In this document: positions 37,746 to 48,830 of the stretch, one piece after another
Numbering within the stretch: the first letter of the stretch is position 1
Layout of the letters: every line of letters begins with the position of its first letter
Source: Sitta carolinensis
Lineage: Eukaryota > Chordata > Aves > Passeriformes > Sittidae
DNA length: 64,000 bases
Direction of reading: 5' to 3'
NCBI GenBank assembly: GCA_032173965.1
Contig: CM063294.1
Coordinates: 6,990,452-7,054,451, forward strand
Notes under the pieces: generated by a model
The model's database searches: none
What the model was told of the DNA's origin: nothing
Seen by the model: the letters and a program-made list of their open reading frames with translations, nothing else
Translations under genes and position numbers: made by a program

Positions 37746-38869
37746 GTCAGGCAGAGATGGGTGATGGAAGTTCTCTTCCTCCAGATGTCTTGGCTTCTTG
37801 TATTTAGCTGAATGCTGGGCTATGGTACAGTGGTAGTTTTTGCAACAGTAAATATCAAGCTGTCCCCACTCTTAGCACTTCTTCTTCTCTTGGAGTCCTT
37901 CCTGAGAGGACAATCTCTCTTCTTAGAAGAGAATTGTGGAGTTAAAGAATCCAGGGGAAGGAGGACTCCTCACTGTCTCTGAATGCTCCTGCTGTTTCAC
38001 TATTCAAAAGAGAGAATATCATATATCCCAATGTTTTAATTTAAATTTTCAAACTAAGAATGGTTATCCTGATCTTTCTGTGACATCATGTGTCCTGTCT
38101 CCTGATTTTTAAAATAGATTTAAATTAGTTGGGTTTGTTACCAGCAATGCACAATAGAGTTGTATTCAGTTAAATTTAAAACACATTTTCAAAATGTGAG
38201 GGCTAAATAAGGTTTGTTCATGTGAAGACTTGAAGTGGTACTAAAGTACACACTAAGACCTATTCTCTAACAAACACTTATCCTGCTTGTGCTTGCATAT
38301 TATCCTTTCTGTGCTTGCATAAAAAAAACCCTGTTTATGCAGTGGTGTTTGCAACTTTCTTTTGACTTTACAGTATTTTAGGGAGAAGATACACACAAGT
38401 GAGGGTCAAATAAATGTACATACATATCACCATTTCAAATTAAGTCAGTGAAAATGTCAGGAGTCTGGGGTAAAAAGTTTTGAGGCTTTAAAATCTGAAT
38501 TTTGTAGGCTGTGTGGAGTCGGGAAGATAAGGAGCTCTACTTGATCAGCTGGACCTCAGGAAAGTTCATGCATAACCTGGAGGTTCATAAAAAAGTTTTT
38601 TAAAGCTGATTTTAATGAAGAACCAGAGTGTTCATGGGTTAGCTTTTGAGTGGTAAAGGTTAATGTAGACTGTAATTACTAACTGGTTTTTGTTCTTGTT
38701 TGGGGTACTCTTAGATAGAAAAATAATTCAACAATCTAATTAGAGGTCTTGTCAGACTTGGAAACACCAGTTTCTTTTCATTACTTGACTAGATTTGATG
38801 ATTCCACAGCAAGTATTTAAAATAGTCCAGAAGAATATTAAAAAGGACCCTTTTCACTACTGTAAAAGG

Positions 38870-41540
38870 GAATGAGATTTTTGGGTTCATACTCACTTTT
38901 GCTGGGTGTAGTAGTTTCCTACCATTGGAAAGCATCAGCTTTGCAGAAGGTGCCTGGGGCAGGTGGAGACAATCAGCTGAGGGCAGGTCTGTGCTGTGAC
39001 CCCACCACCGTGACCCCAGGTGTATGTCAGTACCAGCAGGGCTTGAGGCTGCAGCTAAAGGGGAAAGTCTCTCTTGGCATCCGATGGCTGTTTAAACAGT
39101 ACACAGTGTTCCAACAGACCTCTTAAAAAACCCAAAACAAGAAAAATAAGGAGTGGTCTGTTTATAAATTATTGCTCCAAAATCAAATCGTTCATTTTGC
39201 TGATTTCATTTCATTGATAAAGGTACAGAAAATTCAATGCAACTGGGATTACTTCAAGATCAATACAAGTAACATAATTAAGTGTATTGTTCATACAAGT
39301 GCTTCCTAAAATTACGGGTATATTTTGTATTTACAGTGTCACATTAATGTGGCATAAGAGGAATAATTGAGAGAAAACTTTTATTTTTGACTAGACTATC
39401 TCTACTCAATTTTGTGGAAATCTGAGTTGAATGTCATCCCAATGTCAAGAAAATGAAGTTTCTAGAACAATTTATATTATTTGAAGAAAAAACCTGTATT
39501 TAAGGCAAAACTCTGAGTTCAAGCATTTAGTTCCATTACCTGAAACAAAAGCCTACTTATCTGCAAAAGCGTGAATCAGAGCCTCAAGCACTGTGCATTT
39601 TCTGGGGATTTAGGTTTTAAATTTCAAGCTAGTTTTTTCATACAAGCAACGCATTGCATTGCGGTTTGCTCTTGTTTTGGCAGGAGCTGCATGAAAGAAT
39701 CAATTTTTACTTGATTTTTCAGGCAGCTGCTGTTCTCCATCTTAATAACTGCTGTCTTAGCTACCTCTCAGGTCCCTCGTCTGTCAATATATTATCACAG
39801 AGTTGCCACTTTTTAGGGGTAGTAAAGGAAAAGCTGTACTTCTCCCAGTTTTCATTCAATAAATTCATAAATGTACTTTTTGAATCCATATAAACTGGAT
39901 CAATGCCATGAATTAGCAATAATCTCCATAGTTCAGTTTGTGTGAAGTTGGTTCTAATTTTGGTTTGAATTTGTATCCTAGTCATTTTGTTACAAGAAAG
40001 AGTAAGTATTTTTGTTAAGCTTTCTAATAATACTTATAACTTTATAGATCTCTGTTGTATCTCACTCTCTTTCCTCTCTTTACCTGACTAATGATGCCAC
40101 TAAAGTTGTAAAACATGAGAAGAAAGATCTCTGACTCTGGCTGTACGTTCAGCATTTGGTTGTATTACAATTGTTAACAGAAGTATCATAAACAATGTCA
40201 GAGAGCCACTATTATTTAGGAAGCTGAAAACAAAAAGCAAGTAACCTTATGATAGACACAACATTTTAGTTGCACCCTTATTTTCATTAGCTTTAAAGTA
40301 TTTGCTTTATAAAATTATTTGGTCACTTGTGATGGTCTTGACACACACTGCCTATGATATTGTGGGACACAAATATGCACTGAAGAGATCTTTGAGACTG
40401 TGGTCACATGAATATCCTGGTGATTAGGAGAGAGGAGGCTGAAATGGTCAGGTGGCTCAGTCCAGGGGGTGTTGTGCCAGCTGGGGTGTCAATTTTTTAT
40501 TCATTAAGAGAAACCTTTTATTTTTTAATGCTTTAAGCTAATCTCTTGCCACTATTTTTTTGAAAACTTGTCTGCTAAAAGCGACACCAGTTCAGTTGCA
40601 TTTCAGTGAGTAACAGCAGAAAAACTAGTTACTTTTCCTTACTAGTAGTCATGGGGGTTGTGATAATTAATAGAGCGGTGGATGAAAAACATGAGGGAAA
40701 AGGACATGTATGACATGACCATGACATGCATGCACAACATGACAGCAACTACATTTCCTCACCTTAAACTTATCCAGTGAGGGATATAAAACATACACTG
40801 TAAGTGGGAAGGAATCCAAAGGGAATTAAGAGGCAACAGAGTTGCTGCAATACAAAAATTCATTTTACTGGGGAGACATGAGAGAAGAGATGTGGTGTGG
40901 GTGTGAAGTGCAAGTATCAGAAGAGGTGAGTCCGTGGACTGCAAATAATGAGTCTTACTAAGACTGTGGATATTTCCTTGGAATTTCCCTGCTTTTCCAC
41001 TGTAATAGCTGCTCCCACTGTCCACTGTTTTTCTCTGGACTTTCCTTGTTTTTTTTCTCGATTCCTTAAAGGTGCCACCGACCTTGCCTAGGTTTAGAAG
41101 GATATTTGGAAGTACAGGGTCTTGGTTTGGCCTAAATGGGACAGCATGCTCCTCTGCAAATCAATCCTTGCCTGGAGCTGACTGTGCTTGGGCTCCCTGC
41201 AGCCCCAGGGAAAGGTTTAATCAGAGTTTAGACAAATTGCCCATTTATACTGGTTTGGAGAGAGCTATATTCCATGGCACTGTGTTTGGATTTTGTCTAG
41301 GACAACGTGAGTCCTCTGGGCCATAGGAAAACCTTCAAAAATGGTAGGGAAACCTGCTTGAAAAATGGAACCTCTGTTAAAATTAGAGGGGTTTGACATT
41401 TGTTCTGTATTCTCAATCGAAACAAATTAAGACCATGCAAATTAAGTTTGTGAAAACATCAGAGAACAACAATGGGCTGGCTGCTGGGAGCCCAAGGTTT
41501 GAGATGTTGTTCTTCCTGATTCATTAACGTCATGGGAGAT
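38870..41540. other. Intergenic stretch with a possible minus-strand 3' end near 40.5 kb
   Basis: No recognised gene. On the minus strand, AATAAA hexamers occur at about 40496-40525 (seen as TTTATT on the given strand), about 1 kb beyond the stop of the candidate minus-strand terminal exon at 41549. They could serve as its poly(A) signal. The open frame at 41072-41317 begins after an acceptor-like site and ends at GTGAGT, but I do not recognise its protein; it is listed among the rejected items. Confidence 0.4.
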
Positions 41541-41548
41541 GTTCCAAA

Positions 41549-41863
41549 TCACCCTTCATTAGTTTGATGCATATTTAAAGAAGTATGGGAAATGGCACAG
41601 AATACCAATATCCCAGCAATTAGCACTTCAGTCAAAAGTACAAGAGAGATGGGTATTTTTTCCTGTTTTTTGTAAATCCTTGGTCTGACTACAGGTCCTG
41701 ATATTCCAGCAGTTTTTCTCTGAATAACACTGAGTGTGCAAAAATCGTTCACAGGAACCTCATATATTGAAAACATTTCTTTTGAAAATTTATCCATGTA
41801 CTCTAATATTGAAGAGCCATAAGAACTTTCTGAGAATGCTTTGGAACACTTCACAGATGAACG
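41549..41863 (-). CDS. Candidate terminal exon of an unidentified membrane protein
   Basis: An open block on the minus strand ending with TGA at 41549-41551. It can start after the acceptor-like site AGTTTTTGCCAG (exon from 41863) or after TTTCAAG (from 41878); both give the same frame. The peptide begins RSSVKCSKAFSE and has a central part with EYMDKFSKEMFSIYEVPV. A basic stretch, RIYKKQEK, precedes a single hydrophobic helix, IPISLVLLTEVLIAGILVFC, and a ten-residue tail that ends HQTNEG. Composition and length are protein-like and not repeat-like. I do not recognise the family. It would be the 3' end of a gene running toward lower coordinates, after the blocks at 43.5-43.86 and 48.2-48.4 kb. 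It could also be a pseudogene remnant or a chance frame. Confidence 0.3.
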   Translation of the reverse strand, partial: RSSVKCSKAFSESSYGSSILEYMDKFSKEMFSIYEVPVNDFCTLSVIQRKTAGISGPVVRPRIYKKQEKIPISLVLLTEVLIAGILVFCAISHTSLNMHQTNEG

Positions 41864-43512
41864 CTGGCAAAAACTCAACTTGAAATAGGTTTAATCGCAC
41901 TGTGCTTAATCTCATAAAAATCCAGTATCTCTTGCACAGTGAGGTAACAAGTTAGTACCTTGATCTGCACCATGGCAAAAGATAAGTGCAAGTTTGTTAC
42001 ACATTCCATGTAAAAAGAATACCTCCCTCAGATGTATGGCAAACATACTTAAAAATTCACAGAAAACCTCATGTGCCTGTAAATGAATGCATGAAAGGCA
42101 AGAATAATTATCTCAATTCAGTCCCATAGACTGTAGACATAACTGAATCCTCTGAGAAATCAAATATACAAACTCTGACTTTTAAAAAGACAGATGTTTT
42201 TCCTTGAATCAAGCCAACAATATGCAAGAGGCAGCAGTATTTATCTATTTAAAGGCAGAGTGACAGAGACTTTGATCCTGTGAGATAATTAAAAAAGTCT
42301 TTTTTAAGATCAGGTTGGGTTTTTTCCCAACCTTTTCTTTGTCTAAAGTATTTCTTGGAATTTAACCCTTCCTGATTAAATGGGCTTTTCTTGAGGAGGA
42401 CTGATTCTGAGAGACAACGGCTCAGCAAAACCTAGAACCCTGATTTTGCAGTAGCTCACTCTGTTGAGCTAGAAATTGATAATGTGAAATACTGATCTCA
42501 CCCTGGGTTTTATTTGTTTTGCATGGTGCTTTCTGAAACAGGCTGCAAGGTACCAGCTTAACATCCATTGGATGCCCATTTTCACATGTTTTTAATATTT
42601 ACCTTATTTTTATTTTTTTTTTATTGTGACTTCAACAATCAAATATTCAATAAACTCTAGGCACAGAAGCAAGGTTTTTGTTTAGGAAAGCTTATACATT
42701 ATTAATACATTATTGTCTTAATAAGTAATTATTTTACAAGACACAAATTTAGATATGAAGTCACAATGGTAAACAAGTGTGTTTATGTGTGGTTTACACA
42801 TTAACATGATATACACAACAATTTTTCTCTCATCTAAACTAAGGAAGTAGTCTGACTGCAATATTTAAATTCCTAGTACAGCAATGCTGACAGGAGAAGA
42901 ATGAAGTATTACATGTGCATTTCTGGGTTATGTAACTGTTGAAAAATTCCTTTAAAAACCCAAAACTAACAGAAAACCTGAGTTATCCCAATTCACTTGG
43001 TGCTTTTGACTGTGACTTTTGTTGGAATTCTTTTGTCTGGTTTGTTTTTACATATATGTAACTTCCTGCTTTTCATCCAATAGTTTGGAAACAATAATTA
43101 TGCACCAGGAGACCTACAACTTCACATTCAAGTCTAGAGCTTTCATGGCATCTGTGTCCAAAGAATGTTGATCCTAATGGCTACTTGGTGCTTTTGGACA
43201 GAGTAACTAAACTTCACAGGGAGGGGAAGGAGTACTGCCAAAGCATTTTAAGTGCTATCTCAGCAATGTGGAAGACTTGGCATTTCCCACTGTTGTTTTT
43301 CATTCTCAAAGTACAGTAACATATGCCGAAGAAGTTTTTCAACTACCTGAGAACAGTAGCACAATATAAAATCAGTTCAACTCCTCTGGGCTTCCTAAAT
43401 TGTTTTTCTGAATTAAGACACTATACTTTAAGAGAAACTAGTGCTGACCCAGGTAGTCAACAATGAGAGTGCCCTTTCCATTGTTGTTATCCAGATCTAT
43501 CCCATCTCTCCA

Positions 43513-43859
43513 TCATATCTTTTCTAGTATTCCAGGGATATCCTCCTGCCCTCTCCCCATAGCCACGTACTCCAGAGCAGATATACAAACTTCTGTATTT
43601 CCAGAGAACAAATTATAGGCTCTTCTAATTTTCAGATTTCTTGCTTTGTCCTGGTATTTAATCCAGGAAACAGCATCAGGAAATGGGATGAGTATATTAT
43701 TACAGCTTAGCACCAATGTTTGCATTGACTCAAAAAGTTCCCGAATTCCTGGAAGAGGTGTTTTACGTATATCCTCTGCCATTTGGAGTGTGGGTGGAAG
43801 GCATGCTTGAACTAAAGGTGTTAAAATGACACTATTAATGGTTTTTGCTGATGCTCCTT
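43513..43859 (-). CDS. Candidate internal exon of the same unidentified minus-strand gene
   Basis: The minus strand has a strong acceptor, GAGATTATTTTTTCATACAG, with the exon beginning at 43859 in phase 1. The frame stays open for about 115 codons down to TGA at 43513. The peptide includes GASAKTINSVILTPLVQAC, then LPPTLQMAEDI, then PLPGIRELFESMQTLVLSC, then IPFPDAVSWIKYQDKARN, and later SGNTEVCISALEYVAMG. Its mixed, non-repetitive composition looks like real protein. The true donor is uncertain: in-frame GT sites near 43575-43595 (for example before TTTGTA or GTGGCT) would shorten the exon. The phase fits the block at 48198-48382, whose last base plus AA forms a Glu codon. I do not recognise the product. 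Confidence 0.35.
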
Positions 43860-46800
43860 CTGTATGAAAAAAATAATCTCAGCCAGTTATATTTTTTCCT
43901 GAAAAAAAGTAGAAAACTGATTTATTACTGTCATTGATAAGGCAAGCCTGTGTATGTCTATGTACAGATAGAAATCTATACATTTAAACAGGAAAACATA
44001 AAAAGAATAATTCATTGCACTAAGAGGGTTATTTATATTTCTCTAGTATCCTTATTTATTTTCATGCTTTTTTAGAGTCACTTTGTCCTAAGCTACTTAA
44101 TATAAATGGAAGAAGTAGAGAGGTCATGATGCCTCCTTTTTGCCACCCTTTATGCTGGTGCTATAACTTGAGCATTTCTTCTATTTATTTCATATAAATA
44201 TTAAATTTCCTATATGTAATCCATGAACAAAAACTGTGCTGAACAGCTTACATGCCTGTTGTCAAAGAGAAGTTAGAGGTCCAGGTAAGCAGAAGACAAG
44301 AATTTGGTGTGAAACAATGGATAAGTCGAATTTTGCATTCTATGCAAAGAGCTAAAATCAATACTTCTAAAAGAGAGATTGCTGTGTTTTAGCAGTAAGG
44401 AAACTGTTGCTGCTCTAGCAGCAGCATCCCAGAGCCACTTCTTCTTCTGGAGCAGTATGAGAAAGGATTCTAAGGTTTATGTCTTCTTCTTACAACAGTT
44501 TTCTTTAGAAATTATGTTTAAAATACTAACGAGTTTTTCTTAACAGATCTTTTCTTAAACTGCATTTTATAATGTGGATTCAGCAACAAATGTCCTGACA
44601 AATTGGAAAAGAGAAAACACCAGTGACAGCCAACTTTCCCTAGCAGGCACAGAGCCAATTCTCCAGAGCCACACAAGAACCTGTCTCCAACCTCTCACTT
44701 AGGATTCAAGACACACCTTCTGACATATATCAATGATTTTTTCTTCCAACAATATTAACAATATTAAAAACAACTTCCAGATAGATTTCTGATTACATTA
44801 TTTTTCATTTAGACACATTTGAAACAGCAAAAAGAAATCTTTTGGTCATTCTCTCCTTTTTTATTCAGGTTGGCTTTCTTGTTATTGTTTTTTTTTTTTG
44901 TTTTTCTTGTTCTCACTTCACACTATTCTGCAGGTTTGTGTCTCTCAGAGCCACAGAGAAATTGATACTGAGTCGTGCTGAGAATGCAATGTAGTTACCA
45001 AGGAAGTGGTTTCCCAAGCAACAGTAACCACATGAAATTTGACAGAATTTCTTCTTCTGTATCTGTATCATGTTTGCCGCTTTGCAGGAAGCAGTGTGTG
45101 GGCAGCATAAGTGATCTCATTGTTAACTTTACTTTTTGAAGCAGATATGGTCATATTTATCTATTTGTTAAAGAAAGACTTCACTTAGAGTTGAATGCTT
45201 GGGTTTGTGTCTGTATTGTTTTTGTTTCTATGGGGGCTTTTTCGGTTTTGGGTTGGGTTTTTTTTGTTGGTTGGGTTTTGGTTTGTTTGTTTGTTTTAAT
45301 TTATTTTTCTGCTAGCAGATAGATTGTGGATATGCCAGATAATCCTACAGCATGTGGGCAGATGCTAGAGGCAACATTCTCAGCTGTTACACACTCAGTG
45401 ATGATATTTACCATTCAAGAAGGCCATGCCAGCACCTTGGTTTGCTCCAGCAAATTGGATGAGACACTTGCCAGCTTGGTGATGTCAAAAAGTGTAGGAA
45501 ATATGCACATGTTCAGAATTAGTGAAAGGCTGTGAACCAAGGAAAAGACAGGGGCAGAAATCCCAACTCCTCTATGATGGGGCAAAAAAAAAAAAAATAC
45601 TGTGTGACAGCTGGGCCTCAGTCAAATAAGATTTTCAATAATATTTCTTAAATTCAGCAGTGTCTCTTAATATCCACTTCACATGCATGGTGAAATCTTA
45701 GAAAAGAAAATGTGATGGTATTTACATGTGCAGAATCCCAAAGGAAGGGGTGTATTTGAAGTAGGAATTATATTTCTGTAATACTTTGCATTCATGTAAT
45801 GGTAGTTTCCTTACATGTTTTCTGAAAAGTTAGATTTCTGTTTTGTCTAGGATAAAAAGACTGGGTTTAACTGTCTTAAAATACCAAATCTTTAACTCTC
45901 TTATCTTGTGGATTGCAGATCACTATGGATAAAGAAATGTTTGAGCTACAAAAGCTTTTAAAGTCTATGAAGAAACCATTAAGTACATTACAAAATCATT
46001 GAGGACCATGGATCTGAGCCAGTTCTTTGCATACCCAGCTCTAATGAACCTACTATTTATGCATAATTGTAAGGCTCCAAGTAGAGACAGTGGAGTGAAT
46101 GAGCAAGGAGATTATTAGACTGTTGGCCCTGGATCTCTATCAGCCTCACCAGCTACAAGATGGCTCATAAAACCTTTTATTCTATTCCGTCATTAATATT
46201 TTTTCTACCTTCCAGAGCTTCATACAAAGAAACCTTTTACTTTGACTTTTTAACCTGTCTCTCAACCCCTCTTCAAGTTCCAGAACTTGAACTTAGCTCT
46301 TAGCTAAGTATCATATTCTTTTCAGAGAAAACTGCACTATCCAAGCAAGCCTCTCATTTTACCAGGAATATGCACTGGGGACAGACCTGGTCAGGGTCTA
46401 CATTCAGGTTCAACTTGGGAAGGCATGTAAAAAATAATTTCAGATTTAGTGGCTAAAATGTGTGAGATCTAGTACTGTTTACTTAAAATTCTGGGATTCT
46501 CCCTCAGTGAGGTGTTATGTGTAGGATAATATCCCCACAGACGGAGTGTCAAAGAACACTACAGTGCCAAGACCTGGAATAAAGTGTTTTCTCCATGAAA
46601 AGTCAAATGATAGAGGCCTGAGGCTGCTTCTGTAATGGAGGGAATGGAAAGCTCATCATTCCAGAGGGAGGAGGAGCTCCCTTTTCTTCTCACCTCCCAG
46701 AATGGCAATAGTACTTTAACTCATGACATGTCAGCTGTTGGGCAGAGTCTAATGTCTGCTTCAATGAGAGGAAGTTAAAGGAACCAGACAGCTCCAGCTT

Positions 46801-48197
46801 TGCAGCTAGAGAAGTTTCTTATGAGATACACACAAATGACTTGTGACTGTGTTTCAGGACTTTTTTCTTCTATATGTGAATATATACATATGGAGTTTTG
46901 TGAGAGGCTAGATGTGAAGGTTGAATAAAAATTTATAATTCAGAGAGCTTTTAAAACTGGCACTCAATAATTATTTACCTTACTAAGCCACCTGTTTAAT
47001 CTCCAAGCCATCTACCACTTCACCTTCTCCCCTCTGTTCCTCATTATCTCTTTGTGTGAGATGATTTATCACCTGCTCTTATTCTAATCTGTCAATAGAC
47101 AAGTTGCCTCTTCCTTCTCTTTATTCAGCATCATTGTCATTCCTTTAACTCCAGAAATTATGGTCTACATTCCCTACTCTTCGATGCCCCTTTTTCCCTC
47201 TCTCTAATGCTCATGCTACAAATACACTTGAGGCTTTTCTTCAAAGTCTCTTTTCCTTCACTTCCACCAGCCTGACCTACAATCAAATTTATTCTTCCTA
47301 GTTATAACCATTTAGGTTTAATGGAAGGGAAACAGCACTCAGATCATGGGATCACTGGTCACCCTAAAAGCCTACTGTTGGACTAGTGTTTTTATGAAGT
47401 GGCTAATGCAGTGCCAAACCCTGCTGATTTGAGTGCATTATGGGAACAGGTGGTCCAGGCATAGACAGCAGTGGGAAGCCTTAACTAAGTCTTAAAAAAT
47501 GGACATTGGCTGAAGGACAAAATCCCAAGGAGAAGAGTAGAATTAATTTTTAGCCCCCTTCTTTTTCAAAGTCTTCCCTTCCCCTTAAACAGTACCAATT
47601 TTTGTGTTTTATATGTTACAAGAATACTGATTTAGTTACTGTTTTGCTTAGAGTAGGGAAACTTCTGTCTCCTGGGAATAAAAAATGTAAACATTAATAC
47701 AGAATCAAACATGGTGCTAAAATGCCACACATTCAATTGTCTCCCTGCAGTGAAAGACTGACAGATTTGCCTTAAAGTAATTTATGTGGGGTTTTTTTGC
47801 TTTTGTTATTTAATGGAACTTCATATATATAATTGGAACATAATTTAATCTGCTTGATTTCCATCTTTGATTAAAAATTAAAAATAAAACAAAACAAACC
47901 CCAGCAACAAAAGAAACCACCCTTGAAGTACTTGATATTTTTTGTTCAGTACTCACTACTATCTGAGACGTAAGAGGCCTTTTGTATACAGTTTGCAGGA
48001 TGTCTGGTCATTACAAAATGATGTGTTGCACTGCCAGTTGGCACAAGGCAGACAATAGTCCCATTGCAGTGCTAAAACATGTACTTTGGGCTAATTTTCA
48101 AGTTAATGAATTTCAGCATCTTCTCATGAGGTTGGGTTGAAAATATGAGGGAGACCTCTAGGATAGGGCAGCTGTTCAGGTGCTTGGGTATCCTCAC

Positions 48198-48414
48198 CAA
48201 AATTTTGATCAGTGAGAACAACATCCAGGCAGAAAGTCTTTCTATGTGAGGTTTGCACTGCAGATCTGAGTGCTCTGTAAGCACCCTGAAATGTGTTAGC
48301 TAGCTGATACTCTTGAAATTGGGAATTCGGATATTCCCTGAGGCAGGAAGCCTCTTTCAGTAAGTGGCAGTGACTTGAAATCCTGTAATTCCAGGTTAAT
48401 GTATTTGCAGAAAT
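48198..48414 (-). CDS. Candidate internal exon of the same unidentified minus-strand gene
   Basis: On the minus strand an open block ends at a near-perfect donor, TTTTG/GTGAGG, at 48198. It can start at 48414 (acceptor TTTTTTGTCACCGCAAAAG, phase 0) or at 48382 (acceptor GGAATTACAG, phase 2). The peptide contains SSHCHLLKEASCLREYPN, then FQEYQLANTFQGAYRAL and SHRKTFCLDVVLTDQNF. It ends in phase 1, matching the start phase of the block at 43859. The three Cys residues suggest a secreted or extracellular protein. No family is recognised. Frame conservation in other birds would decide whether this is coding. Confidence 0.33.
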
Positions 48415-48806
48415 CTTTTGCGGTGACAAAAAAATCAAGAGGATCTGTAGAGCACTAAGATCTCACTGAAACTGTCCATAAAAAAAATGACTCAAGTGAA
48501 CACAAAGTTAGAATATACTGTAGAGAAAAATTACACCTTAATTAAATCTAAAGGGGAAAAAATGGATTTGGAGAGAGGAAAATATAGGACTGGTTTATTT
48601 AAATTGAGTAATATTTATCCTATTTATGATTGTACTTTGCACTGAGAGATTTATTTTACACTGAGCTATTTTATTACGCAAATAAATGGATATTGTTGCC
48701 AAGAAGAGCAATTCTCTTGGTAAATAATTTATTGGTAGATAATATATAAACACAATTTATTTTCTGAAGTTAAGTAACCCTCCTACAGTATGGAATTTGT
48801 CCTCTA

Positions 48807-48830
48807 TATCCAGACTAAAAAGTCTGGATA
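48807..48830. repeat. Perfect 10-bp hairpin, extendable to 15 bp
   Basis: TATCCAGACT, loop AAAA, AGTCTGGATA. Beyond one mismatch the stem continues with CTCT pairing to AGAG (48802-48805 with 48832-48835). It is too short for a typical pre-miRNA. Confidence 0.7.

Noticed and set aside
41072..41317. Open + strand block (phase 0 after TTCCTTAAAG, donor GTGAGT) with NGT and NQS sites
   Set aside because: The protein is unrecognised and there is no phase-compatible partner nearby. It overlaps a region that also looks LTR-like on the other strand, so it is too uncertain to call.
45326..45535. Open + strand frame after a strong acceptor-like site
   Set aside because: The frame has a stop immediately after that acceptor, and I found no consistent exon boundaries.
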